Of a stretch of DNA of 64,000 nt, positions 16,213 through 24,464 are shown in pieces. Position 1 is the stretch's first letter. Each line of letters opens with the position of its first letter. The DNA comes from JBGPEQ01 sp050180895. GTDB taxonomy: Bacteria; Pseudomonadota; Alphaproteobacteria; Dongiales; Dongiaceae. A program made the position numbers and the translations under genes. The DNA lies in NCBI GenBank assembly GCA_050180895.1, contig JBFXDS010000003.1, forward strand, positions 186,001 to 250,000, given 5' to 3'. The notes below the pieces were generated by a model. It was not told where the DNA came from and ran no database searches. It saw nothing but the letters and a program-made list of their open reading frames with translations.

Positions 16213-16578
16213 GTGGCCAACGACAACCCGCCGGCCAGCGAGCCGCTCATCGGCTATGACGACTTCCGCAAGGTCGACATCCGCGTCGGCACCATCGTCG
16301 CGGCGGAGCCGTACCCGGAGGCGCGGCGGCCGGCGTTCAAGCTGACGATCGATTTCGGCCCGGCGATCGGCCGGCGGCGATCCTCGGCGCAGATCACCCG
16401 CCACTACCAGTTGGACCGCCTCGTCGGCCGTCAGGTCGCCGCGGTCGTCAACTTCCCGCCCAAGCAGATCGGCAAGTTCATGTCGGAGGTGCTGGTGCTC
16501 GGCTTCCCCGACGACGAGGGCGAAGTGGTGATGATCGCCCCGGACCATCCGGTGCCGGACGGCGGGCGGCTGTACTGA
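16213..16578 (+). CDS. CsaA-like tRNA-binding domain protein
   Basis: 121 residues if translation starts at GTG 16213, which follows AAGAGG by six bases; an earlier GTG at 16180 would add 11 residues without family similarity. The EMAP/CsaA OB fold is evident: YDDFRKVDIRVGTIVAAEPYPEARRPAFKL, QLDRLVGRQVAAVVNFPPKQIGKFMSEVLVLGF. CsaA binds tRNA and has been linked to protein export as a chaperone. Single gene between the phasin terminator and a convergent transglycosylase. Confidence 0.93.
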   Translation: MANDNPPASEPLIGYDDFRKVDIRVGTIVAAEPYPEARRPAFKLTIDFGPAIGRRRSSAQITRHYQLDRLVGRQVAAVVNFPPKQIGKFMSEVLVLGFPDDEGEVVMIAPDHPVPDGGRLY

Positions 16579-16584
16579 GAGCCC

Positions 16585-17826
16585 CTACGAGGCGGTCAAG
16601 GCCCGCAGGCGGGTGAGCAGGGCCATGGTGGGGAAGCCGTCGGGCACCGCGCCGATCTCGCGCTGGAACTGCCGGATCGCCACCCGCGTCTTGCGGCCGA
16701 TGACGCCATCGGGCTCGCCGGCATCGTAGCCGCGGACCGCCAGCAGGTTCTGCAGCTCCAGCTTGTCGGTGCGCGAGAGCTGCGGCTCGGCGCGCGGCCA
16801 CGCGGTGACGAAGGGCTGCCCCCCGGTGATCCGGTCGGCCAGATGCGCGACGGCGAGGGCATAACTGACGGAGCGGTTGTAGTCGAGGATGGTGCGGAAA
16901 TTATCGAAGATGAGGAAGGCCGGGCCGCGATGGCCGGCGGGCGCGATGATCGAGGCCGGCGTCGCGGCCGCCGGCAACGCCATGCCGTCGATGCGGCGCA
17001 CGCCCAGCGCCGTCCATTCAGCCACGGGCTTGGCGATGTCGAGCTCGGCCTGGTCCCAGGGGAAGTTCGCGGGCAGGCGGACCTCGGCGCCCCAGGGCTG
17101 CTCCGGCCGCCAGCCGAAGGCGGCGAGGTAGTTGACGGTCGAGGCAAAGACGTCCGGCAGGCTGCGCCAGATGTCGCGGTGGCCGTCGCCGTCGCCGTCG
17201 ACGGCGTACTGGCGGAAGGTGGCCGGCATGAACTGGGTCTGGCCCATGGCGCCGGCCCAGGAGCCCTGCATGTCGGCGGGCGGAATGTCGCCGGCCTCGA
17301 GGATCAGCAGCGCGTCGATCAGGTTGCGGCGGAACACCTCGGGCCGCCGGCTGTCATAGGCCAGGGTGGCCAGCGCCTCGATGACGTTGTAGCCGCCGGT
17401 ATGGGTGCCGTAGGCGCTCTCCAGCCCCCAGATGGCGACGACGACCTGCGGCGGGATGCCGTGCGGCCGGGCGGCGCGCTGCAGCGCCGGCAGGTTCTCG
17501 GCCAGGCGCTGGCGGCCCATCTCGATGTTCTTCGGCGACACCGCGGTGTCGAGATAGGACCAGATGGGGCGCGTGTATTCCGGCTGCACGCTGTCCTTGG
17601 CCAGCACGTCGGGGTTGGGGCGCACGCCGCGGAAGGCGCGATCGAAGGTGGCGGCCGAGACGCCCGCCGCCAGCGCCTCGACCTTGAGCTGGCTGCGCCA
17701 AGCGGCGAAGCCGGCTTCGACGGCGGCGGAGCCGGAACTCGGCTCCGGCTGCTCCAGGCTGTGCGTCGCCGACTGGCAGGCGGTCAGGAGCACGGCGGAC
17801 AGCAGCAGTGCCAAACGCACGGTCAC
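16585..17826 (-). CDS. Lytic murein transglycosylase, MltB type, lipoprotein
   Basis: 413 residues. A lipobox (LLTAC, Cys17) ends a short signal peptide, so it should be lipid-anchored. The SLT_2/MltB domain (about 35-335) holds the catalytic Glu136 in IWGLESAYGT and GAMGQTQFMPATF; a C-terminal PG_binding_1 domain follows (about 350-410, LQNLLAVRGYDAGEPDG). It cleaves the MurNAc-GlcNAc bond of peptidoglycan, forming anhydro-MurNAc. Translation starts at GTG 17826 behind a GAGGTG sequence. Convergent with the CsaA-like gene. Confidence 0.95.
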   Translation of the reverse strand: MTVRLALLLSAVLLTACQSATHSLEQPEPSSGSAAVEAGFAAWRSQLKVEALAAGVSAATFDRAFRGVRPNPDVLAKDSVQPEYTRPIWSYLDTAVSPKNIEMGRQRLAENLPALQRAARPHGIPPQVVVAIWGLESAYGTHTGGYNVIEALATLAYDSRRPEVFRRNLIDALLILEAGDIPPADMQGSWAGAMGQTQFMPATFRQYAVDGDGDGHRDIWRSLPDVFASTVNYLAAFGWRPEQPWGAEVRLPANFPWDQAELDIAKPVAEWTALGVRRIDGMALPAAATPASIIAPAGHRGPAFLIFDNFRTILDYNRSVSYALAVAHLADRITGGQPFVTAWPRAEPQLSRTDKLELQNLLAVRGYDAGEPDGVIGRKTRVAIRQFQREIGAVPDGFPTMALLTRLRALTAS

Positions 17827-17881
17827 GGGTTCACCTCGTCCTTGCCAATTGCGAACTGGATATGCGTTGCCGTCCCGCCTG

Positions 17882-17983
17882 TGCGTCCTTCCCCGGGTTT
17901 AACCCGGGGACCAAGCTCAGGATGAGGGAGAATCTTGGTGGCATGGAGAACGACTCATCATCCTGAGCGTGTCGAAGGACGCA
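17882..17983. repeat. Palindromic repeat copy 3, with an inserted palindrome in its left arm
   Basis: Both arms of the long repeat are present, but in the left arm the normal CCTTCGACAAGCTC is replaced by CCTTC, the near-perfect palindrome CCCCGGGTTTAACCCGGGG (17891-17909), then ACCAAGCTC. The right arm carries an extra change (CTGAGCGTGTCG). The gap between the transglycosylase start and the aldo/keto reductase stop is otherwise empty. Confidence 0.85.
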
Positions 17984-18032
17984 GGATGTTGATCCGAGTC
18001 TCCCGTCGCGGACAAGCAAGGTCAACGGCCCC

Positions 18033-18866
18033 TTAGTTCATCTCCAGCGGCCGCGCCTTCTTCGGCGGCGGGAACAGGCGGTCGAGCTCGGCGAGCTGCG
18101 CCGGGGTCAGCGGCCGCTCCAGCGCGCCGAGGTTCTCGCGCAGGCGGTCGCGGCGGCCGGTCTTGGGGATGACGATCACGCCGTCCTGCGCCAGCAGCCA
18201 GCCGAGCGCCGCCTGCGCCGCCGTCAGGCCGTGGCTCTGGGCGAAGGCGGCGAGCCGGGAATCGCGCGCCAGCCGCGACTGCTCGATCGGCGAGTAGGCC
18301 ATGATCGGCACGCCGCGCTCGCGGCACCAGGGCCGCAGGTCCCATTCGATGCCCCGCCGCGCCAGGTTGTAGAGCACCTGGTTGGTGGCGCTCGCGCCGC
18401 CGTCGGGCAGCGACCACAGCTCGGCCATGTCGGCGGTGTCGAAATTGCTGACGCCGTAGTGGCGGATCTTGCCGGCCTTCCGCAGCGCGGCGAAGGCGGC
18501 GACGGTCTCGGCCAGCGGCACGCTGCCGCGCCAGTGCAGCAGGTAGAGATCGAGGCGGTCGGTCTTCAGCCGCTTCAGGCTGCGCTCGCAGGCGGCGACC
18601 GTGCCGGCGCGCGAGGCGTTGTGCGGGTAGACCTTGCTGACCAGGAAGACCTCGTCGCGGCGGCCGGCGACGGCCTCGGCGACCAGTTCCTCGGCGGCGC
18701 CCTCGCCGTACATCTCGGCGGTGTCGACGAGGGCGAGGCCGAGATCGAGGCCGAGACGCAGGGCGGCGATCTCCTCGGCGCGCGTGCCGCGGTCGCCGGC
18801 CATCTGCCAGGTGCCCATGCCGAGGGCGGGGACGGTTTCGCCGGAGGGGAGGGTGACGGTCTTCAT
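18033..18866 (-). CDS. Aldo/keto reductase
   Basis: 277 residues, a TIM-barrel NADPH-dependent carbonyl reductase. The active-site tetrad region is visible: DTAEMYGEG (Asp, Tyr), VSKVYPHN (Lys) and LYLLHWRGS (His), and the C-terminal cofactor region VIVIPKTGRRDRLRENLGAL. It resembles the YeaE/2,5-diketo-gluconate reductase subgroup. The start at 18866 (MKTVTLPSGETVPALGMGTW) matches the family; an upstream frame extends into repeat DNA. Substrate unknown; it seems to be monocistronic. Confidence 0.93.
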   Translation of the reverse strand: MKTVTLPSGETVPALGMGTWQMAGDRGTRAEEIAALRLGLDLGLALVDTAEMYGEGAAEELVAEAVAGRRDEVFLVSKVYPHNASRAGTVAACERSLKRLKTDRLDLYLLHWRGSVPLAETVAAFAALRKAGKIRHYGVSNFDTADMAELWSLPDGGASATNQVLYNLARRGIEWDLRPWCRERGVPIMAYSPIEQSRLARDSRLAAFAQSHGLTAAQAALGWLLAQDGVIVIPKTGRRDRLRENLGALERPLTPAQLAELDRLFPPPKKARPLEMN

Positions 18867-18960
18867 GGCGTGAGACTGGCCGATGCCGGCCGGCGGGGCA
18901 AGGCGGCCACGAAAATGTCCGAAGGACCCATGCCCAGCGGGGAATAACCGGATGGGCCGC

Positions 18961-18983
18961 CTGTAGGGGCGAGCGGCGCTCGC
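18961..18983. repeat. Short palindromic repeat TAGGGGCGAGCGGCGCTCGCC, copy 1
   Basis: A GC-rich palindrome (GGGCGAGCGGCGCTCGCCC) recurring at about 22943, 24360, 24424 and, in a variant form, 61230. It sits with a duplicated phrase CCCATGCCCAGCGGG (about 18928 and 18998) in the 398-bp gap upstream of the aldo/keto reductase. Confidence 0.7.
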
Positions 18984-19264
18984 CCGGCGACAGGACCCCA
19001 TGCCCAGCGGGACAGGCCGCTGGATGCGCGCCGGATTCCCGCTTCCCGATGGCGGGATCGACCGCCGCGGAATTGCGGCGGCCCTCAGGGTTGGACTTAT
19101 TCACGATGTCAAAGACCGGTCCGGCCAGCTTGCCGGGTGACAGCCGCTGGCCGGATATATGGAACAATTTAGCAACAAACGCGATGGCGTCAAGAGGGCA
19201 GGTGGGAATGGACAGGGTTTCCATTCGGCCGGCAGCGCGGCGGCCAAGCCGGCGGGACCGGCCG

Positions 19265-19430
19265 ATGACGCCGGAACAGTTCGTCGCCAAGTGGGAGGGC
19301 TCGCAGCTCGGCGAGCGGCAGGCGGCGCAGGAGCATACGCCGGCTGTGTGCCCGCGGTGCGAACCTCGTATGCTACCGGTTTGAGAAGGCGCGGGCGATG
19401 ATCGAAGCGGGGCAGACGACGCGCGGGACT
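19265..19430 (+). pseudogene. Degenerate fragment of a large class I DNA methyltransferase (type ISP/IIG-like)
   Basis: From ATG 19265 the frame reads MTPEQFVAKWEGSQLGERQAAQEH, the N-terminus expected of large restriction-modification methyltransferases whose next residues are normally FIDLCRLLGEP. Similarity stops there; a stop follows at 19382. In another frame from about 19350, ANLVCYRFEKARAMIEAGQTTR matches an internal part of the same protein family (GADLVxYWFEKARAxIEAG). So the gene has suffered a large internal deletion and loss of its 3' part. It marks the left edge of the lower-G+C island. Confidence 0.68.
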
Positions 19431-19433
19431 AGT

Positions 19434-20285
19434 TCATTTCCACACATTGTCGGGAAGTTGCAGCCCGCTATACTCTGACTCACCAATCGGAACATCAGGT
19501 TCAATATCGAGCTGACGCAGCAGCGTCATCAACTGTCTGGTGTGCTGAGCCAGGCAATAAGTCTCCCCTAGAAGTAATTGGTGCACCGTCCGTGGGCCAT
19601 GGAACGTGTTCACAATGACTTCGACGTCCTTTCTTGAAGCGTTACTCCACCAGCGCTCGATGCACTGAATGATGGCTTCGCCATCGGCAAGCAGCTCATG
19701 CAACTCCACTTCCGGCAACGGCTCTCCGAAATCGGCAAATACACGCGGCGTTGTGAACACCGGAGATGCAGGGTCGGTGATTAAAGCCCTCACCCGTCTC
19801 GCATGGCGCAAGACGTGACCGACAAGCCCATAGTAAGTTCCATGCGGTACATAGACCCGACCATCGCTGAGCGTAAACTTGTCTCCATTCGGCATGTAAA
19901 AAGCATCGATCCCCTCCATACCAGGAGTTACGTTGCGATATGTAGAGGGGGGGAGCTGCCTAGCAAATCGAGCCCATGCTTTGATCAACGCTATGATGCG
20001 CTCCACGACTTCTTCTATAGGAAGCACCGTATTGGTCTTCTTGATCCCGAGAAGCTCGTCAATCTTGTCCAAATCCTGGCCTGCCGCATAACGCTTTCCC
20101 TTGACCACCACAGGGATGCACTTGACGCCTATTTCCTCCAACTCCTTGAGAGCGGACGGATTGGTCATGAGATTAATGTCCTCGAATTCAACTCCACGGG
20201 CCCGAAGATGCCCGACTACTCGCATGCAGTTGCTGCAAGTAGGGGCGCGAAAGACTCTGACCTTCTCGTCAACTGGCGCGTTCAT
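19434..20285 (-). CDS. Glutaredoxin-DinB fusion protein
   Basis: 283 residues. Residues 8-80 form a glutaredoxin-like domain (VRVFRAPTCSNCMRVVGHLR, Cys17-x2-Cys20, and VKCIPVVVKGKRYAAG). Residues about 120-275 resemble a DinB/YfiT-like four-helix domain (YYGLVGHVLRHARRVRAL, TFHGPRTVHQLLLGETYCLAQHTRQLMTLLRQL). DinB-fold proteins include thiol-dependent transferases, so joining to a glutaredoxin suggests low-molecular-weight thiol chemistry (inference). The start at 20285 follows GGGAGG. The gene is clearly lower in G+C than its neighbours and lies 129 bp downstream of a TctC-like gene in the same direction. Confidence 0.8.
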   Translation of the reverse strand: MNAPVDEKVRVFRAPTCSNCMRVVGHLRARGVEFEDINLMTNPSALKELEEIGVKCIPVVVKGKRYAAGQDLDKIDELLGIKKTNTVLPIEEVVERIIALIKAWARFARQLPPSTYRNVTPGMEGIDAFYMPNGDKFTLSDGRVYVPHGTYYGLVGHVLRHARRVRALITDPASPVFTTPRVFADFGEPLPEVELHELLADGEAIIQCIERWWSNASRKDVEVIVNTFHGPRTVHQLLLGETYCLAQHTRQLMTLLRQLDIEPDVPIGESEYSGLQLPDNVWK

Positions 20286-20413
20286 GTCGGCCTCCCGCCC
20301 GTACGTCCTTGCTGAACCCCGGCTATTTCTCAGGTCCACACCATATCCAAATGAAGAGAAGCCGCAGGGAGAATCTACAGGATTGCGGCTACTCGGTCCG
20401 GACCATCCATTGC

Positions 20414-21391
20414 TTAGTTTGGCTTTAGCCCAAGCTTTGTGGCTAGTTCAGTGTAGACGGCAAAATCATTATGGATCTTTGCGGCGAATTCATCCGATAC
20501 AAGAATTGTAGGCTGAAGACCATGTTCTTCCAGAGATTTCGTCAGTTCAGGATCACTGGCAACCATCACGGCTACCTTCGTGAGCTCGGCAAGACGCTCC
20601 TTTGATATCCCCGCGGGGGCGAACAATCCGTACCAATCCCCCATATTAAATCCTGGCAGCGTCTCACCGATTGTCGGCAGCGATGGCATGACCGACCAAC
20701 GCTTCGTACCGCTAACAGCGAGCGCCCGAAGCTTGTTGGCCTGAATCAAGGGCATTGTTGCAACGAACGAGGGGTAGCCTATTTGTACCTCGCCGGATGC
20801 GATCGCGATCGCAGATTTAGCGGTACTCGGATATGGCACATGCACGGTCTGTATATTGGACATTTGGTTGAACAGTTCGCCAATAAGATGCGATGTGGTC
20901 CCGATACCCCCCGATCCATAGTTGAGTTTTCCCGGTTCCGAGCGCGCCAACTCGATCAACTCCTTCACATTGTGAACGGGCAACTCGGAATTCACCACCA
21001 AAACGGCGGGGCCTGTCGCGACCAAGACGACAGGAACCAGATCACGTTCTACATTGTGGCTCAAATCAGCATACAACGCAGTCCCTAGGACCGCGCTTGT
21101 AATCCAGCCAAGCGTGTAGCCGTCAGTTGGTGATGTGGCAACTTTGGCAACCGCTATCGACTGCGACGCGCCGGGCATATTCTCGACAACAACCGCCTGC
21201 CCCCAATATTCAGACATGCCTTTGGCAACCAGACGCGCCGTGAGGTCACCCCCGCCGCCGGTTGCGGACCCTACTACCAATCGAACCGACCTTTCGGGAT
21301 AGCTCTGCGCCAATGCCCCATGATCCGGAAATTGAGCAAGTATGATCGCTACTGTAAGTAGCCAAAGCTTGTTCGTCCGAGCTTTCCACAC
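20414..21391 (-). CDS. Bug/TctC family periplasmic solute-binding protein
   Basis: 325 residues, with a Sec signal peptide (about 1-29, LWLLTVAIILAQFPDHGALAQ). The TTT/Bug family pattern is clear: YPERSVRLVVGSATGGGGDLTARLVAKGMSEYWGQAVVVEN, then PTDGYTLGW and LNYGSGGIGTTSHL. These proteins capture carboxylates or similar ligands for tripartite tricarboxylate transporters, but no TctA/TctB genes are here, as is common for Bug proteins. GTG start at 21391 behind GGAGGG. Lower G+C than surrounding genes; probably acquired together with the glutaredoxin-DinB gene. Confidence 0.93.
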   Translation of the reverse strand: MWKARTNKLWLLTVAIILAQFPDHGALAQSYPERSVRLVVGSATGGGGDLTARLVAKGMSEYWGQAVVVENMPGASQSIAVAKVATSPTDGYTLGWITSAVLGTALYADLSHNVERDLVPVVLVATGPAVLVVNSELPVHNVKELIELARSEPGKLNYGSGGIGTTSHLIGELFNQMSNIQTVHVPYPSTAKSAIAIASGEVQIGYPSFVATMPLIQANKLRALAVSGTKRWSVMPSLPTIGETLPGFNMGDWYGLFAPAGISKERLAELTKVAVMVASDPELTKSLEEHGLQPTILVSDEFAAKIHNDFAVYTELATKLGLKPN

Positions 21392-22050
21392 GTTCTATAC
21401 CCTCCCCTGGAGCGGCCATCATTGTAGGCCGACTTTCTGCTGCAACATATCCCACTGTGAGCTCATAGCATCATCAAGTGACTCCGTTAGATCATCGTTT
21501 TCCTATCACCTAACTGAGTTACTCCCATATTCACTGTATCGTACCGTACGGTATCAAATTGTCACGATAAAGTCACCATCAATATCAAACAATCTTAGAG
21601 GCCGAAATTTTGCCGCAGATCGGGAAATACTCTGCTCACCTGCTTCTGCCATCGATGCGTAGGAGTGCATTCTCTCACGCGCCGTACCGGCACGACAGTA
21701 CTCTGCGAAACTTACGCCTTAGGCAAAAGAACACACAGGAGGGAACTGCGCCTCGTCCTCTATCTAAAGCGTCTCACCGACTTCCAGGTCGAATGCACCG
21801 TGTCGCATATCCGCGGCCATTGCAGCTCACGGAGCCTTCCGTGAGAAACACAGCTTGGCGCTGATCTTTGATGCTGGCGGTCAGCGCCGCGCCCGAATCC
21901 ACGCGAATGAAACCGACCGAGATGAAAACTTTGGTGCGGTGTCTTATTCCGACACTTTCATTGCCAACTAGGGTATCATGTTTAGAAGTGCTTCCTTGCA
22001 TCAATTGCCCCCTGTGTGACTGAAGGCGTCATTTTTCTAGGGACGAGGGC
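21392..22050. other. Gene-free lower-G+C spacer with dyads
   Basis: No convincing gene in 659 bp. TACCGTACGGTA at 21542-21553 is a perfect 12-bp palindrome resembling a regulator site upstream of the TctC-like gene. CTCACGGA (21826-21833) and TCCGTGAG (21838-21845) form a hairpin with a 4-base loop. A 76-codon minus-strand frame at 21774-22004 is not recognisable. Confidence 0.5.
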
Positions 22051-22851
22051 ATGGTCGAACGCGTTGCGCTGATCACGGGCTGCGGCAAGCTAGACGGGAT
22101 AGGTGCCGCATGTGGGCGAGCGTTGGCCTCCGCCGGGGTGATCGTGGTCGTCAGTTCGGTGCCGCGGAAGGACGGGCGAGGGTCGCCGGATCTTTATACC
22201 CTCGTGGAGCAACTGAACGCAGCCGGTGGCAAGGCGTCTGCCGTCACCGGCGATGTGAGCGTCGAGAAAGATGCGGCCGACATGGTTTCGGAGACGGTGC
22301 AGCGGCACGGCCGCCTGGACATCCTGGTCAATAACGCGGCTGCGGCGAAGGGAAAGGACCGAGCGGCGATCGAGGACGTGCCGCTGGAAGCCTGGGAACA
22401 ACAGATGGCTATCAACGCCACCGGAGTCTTCCTCATGTGCCGGGCCGCTGTGACGCCGATGCGCAAGCAGGGTTGGGGCCGGATCATCAGCATCTCGTCG
22501 ACTGCCGCCAAGGTCGGAAGCAAGAACACGGCGGTCTACTCGGCGACCAAGGCGGCGGTCTCCGGCTTCACGCGGGCGCTCGCCATCGAGCTCGGCCCAT
22601 ATGGGATCACCGTCAACGCCGTCTGTCCCTTTGGGGTCGTCACCGGCCGAGCGATGGAAACGGCCGCCCAAACAGTGGGCAGCAGTGACCCCGAGGCGCT
22701 CGAAGCATTTTTCGCGGCCAAGGCGCAGAATATCCCAGTCCGGCGACTTGCTCGAACCGAAGAGGTGGGCGCGATGGTTGCCTATCTGGCTTCCGAGGCC
22801 AGCGGCTTCGTGACCGGTCAATCGCTCAGCATCTGCGGCGGCACCACCTGA
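22051..22851 (+). CDS. Short-chain dehydrogenase/reductase
   Basis: 266 residues, classical SDR. Cofactor region ALITGCGKLDGIGAACGRAL (a TGxxxGIG variant with an inserted Lys-Leu-Asp), NNAA motif (LVNNAAAAKG), catalytic Ser in SISSTAAKVG and Tyr-x3-Lys in VYSATKAAV, ending in the usual C-terminal FVTGQSLSICGGTT. NAD(P)-dependent oxidation or reduction of an unknown substrate. The ATG at 22051 follows GGGACGAGGGC. It lies just right of the lower-G+C island and may or may not belong to it. Confidence 0.93.
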   Translation: MVERVALITGCGKLDGIGAACGRALASAGVIVVVSSVPRKDGRGSPDLYTLVEQLNAAGGKASAVTGDVSVEKDAADMVSETVQRHGRLDILVNNAAAAKGKDRAAIEDVPLEAWEQQMAINATGVFLMCRAAVTPMRKQGWGRIISISSTAAKVGSKNTAVYSATKAAVSGFTRALAIELGPYGITVNAVCPFGVVTGRAMETAAQTVGSSDPEALEAFFAAKAQNIPVRRLARTEEVGAMVAYLASEASGFVTGQSLSICGGTT

Positions 22852-22939
22852 TGCCGCGCTGCGGCGTCGAGCAAATGCAGGCCTATCGCTACAAACGACG
22901 ATGCTGGAGAGGGGCGGGAAAGAGCACGTCGGCGGCGAG

Positions 22940-22965
22940 ACGGGCGAGCGCCGCTCGCCCCTACG
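22940..22965. repeat. Short palindromic repeat GGGCGAGCGCCGCTCGCCCCTA, copy 2
   Basis: Same element as at 18961, in opposite orientation, placed immediately downstream of the sensor kinase stop and of the SDR (convergent genes). Confidence 0.7.
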
Positions 22966-22980
22966 GCGGATGGGCCGCGC

Positions 22981-24324
22981 CTACACCGGCAGCCACAGCC
23001 GGGCGCGCAGGCCGCCCTGGGGCGAGTCGAGCAGGGTGAGGTCGCCGCCGTGGCCGCGGGCGACGTCGCGGGCGATGGTGAGGCCGAGGCCGATGCCGCC
23101 GGTCTCCGGGTTGCGCGAGGACTCCAGGCGGACGAAGGGGCGGAACACGTCTTCGCGCTTGTCGGGCGGGATGCCGGGGCCGTCGTCGTCGATCGTGATC
23201 TCGACGCCGTCGCCGCGGCGGGCGGCGGCGATCCAGATCGCGCCGGCATGGCGCTGGGCGTTGCCGATCAGGTTGGTGAGGCAGCGGCGCATGGCGTCGG
23301 GCCGCAGGGTGAGAGTCAGGTCGGCGGCGGCGGTCAGGGTGATCACGGCGCCGTCGCGCTGCGCCGCGCCGGCGACGTCGCGCAGCAGCTCGGCGAGGTC
23401 GGTCTCGGCCGGCGGCTCGCGGCCCTCGCCGCGGGCGAAGGCGAGATAGCCGCCGAGCATCTTTTCCATCTCCGCCACGTCGGCCTTGAGGTCGGCGGTT
23501 TCCGGCGTCTCGTCGAGCAGGGCGAGGGCCAGCTTCATGCGCGTGAGCGGCGTGCGCAGGTCGTGCGAGACGCCTGCCAGCATCTCCGTGCGCTGGGCGA
23601 TCTGGCGGCGGATGCGGTCGCGCATCTGGTTGAAGGCGGCGGCGGCCTGGCGCACCTCGCTGGCGCCCTCGATGCGGAAGCCGGCGCTGTCGCGGCCCTT
23701 GCCGAAATCCTCGGCGGCGCCGGCCAGCTGGCGGATCGGCCGCACCTGGCTGCGCATGAACAGCACGGCGACGGCGAAGAGGGCGAGCGAGCTGCCGACC
23801 ATCCAGAGAATGACGACGTAGGTGGTGGAGCTGAACAGCCGCCGGCGCGGCGCCACCACCTCGAGCACGCCGCCAGTGAGCTGGACGTGGATCTCGACGG
23901 CGGTCTCCAGCGAGCGCGTGTCCGTCAGGAAGGGACGCTGGACGAACTCGGAGAGCGCAAGGTCCAGGTTGCGGTCGACGAGAGTGGCGCGCAGCACGCC
24001 CGGCAGCTCGGGCAGCCGGGCGCCCGGGCGGTAGCCGATGTCGAGCTGCGTCGTGTCCTTGACCTCGGCGAACAGGCGGCCGAGCGCCTCCGGGTTGCGG
24101 TCGGGCGGCAGCAGGGCGATGACCAGGGCGATGTCGCCGGCGACGCTGCGGGCGAGGCGCTTGGTGACGGTGTCCCAATGCGTCTCGTAGAACACGGAGG
24201 TGGTGACGACCTGCAGGAGCAGCAGCGGCGTGACGATGATCATGACCGAGCGGCCGAGCAGCGAGCGCGGCAGGATGCGCCGGAGCCAGATCATCGGCAT
24301 GTCGTTGGCGAGGGCGAGGGCCAT
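22981..24324 (-). CDS. EnvZ-type sensor histidine kinase
   Basis: 447 residues. Two membrane segments (about 18-38 and 155-178) bracket a periplasmic domain; HAMP (about 178-230, RSQVRPIRQLAGAAEDFGKG), a dimerisation domain with the phospho-His in AGVSHDLRTPLTRMKLAL, then HATPase_c (NLIGNAQRHA, DDDGPGIPPDKREDVFRPF, GGIGLGLTI). The layout matches EnvZ. It follows its response regulator, separated by 140 bp containing two short palindromic repeats. The start at 24324 is preferred; Met at 24300 is possible. Signal unknown. Confidence 0.94.
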   Translation of the reverse strand: MALALANDMPMIWLRRILPRSLLGRSVMIIVTPLLLLQVVTTSVFYETHWDTVTKRLARSVAGDIALVIALLPPDRNPEALGRLFAEVKDTTQLDIGYRPGARLPELPGVLRATLVDRNLDLALSEFVQRPFLTDTRSLETAVEIHVQLTGGVLEVVAPRRRLFSSTTYVVILWMVGSSLALFAVAVLFMRSQVRPIRQLAGAAEDFGKGRDSAGFRIEGASEVRQAAAAFNQMRDRIRRQIAQRTEMLAGVSHDLRTPLTRMKLALALLDETPETADLKADVAEMEKMLGGYLAFARGEGREPPAETDLAELLRDVAGAAQRDGAVITLTAAADLTLTLRPDAMRRCLTNLIGNAQRHAGAIWIAAARRGDGVEITIDDDGPGIPPDKREDVFRPFVRLESSRNPETGGIGLGLTIARDVARGHGGDLTLLDSPQGGLRARLWLPV

Positions 24325-24357
24325 GGCGGACCTATCCGGCGAGAACGTGATGAGCGG

Positions 24358-24448
24358 GCGTAGGGGCGAGCGGCGCTCGCCCGCGTCGCCACCGCCACGA
24401 CGGTCGGAGTCTTGCATCGAACAGGGGCGAGCGCCGCTCGCCCCTACA
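24358..24448. repeat. Two short palindromic repeats in inverted arrangement (copies 3 and 4)
   Basis: GTAGGGGCGAGCGGCGCTCGCCC near 24360 and AGGGGCGAGCGCCGCTCGCCCCTA near 24424 lie in the 140-bp gap inside the regulator-kinase operon. Each can fold by itself and the two can pair with each other, so they may lower kinase expression relative to the regulator (inference). Confidence 0.7.
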
Positions 24449-24464
24449 AGGGGTCGTCATCATG

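Noticed and set aside
21774..22004. A 76-codon minus-strand frame in the lower-G+C spacer
   Set aside because: No recognisable motif, no good ribosome binding site, and it spans a hairpin; I could not support it as a gene.
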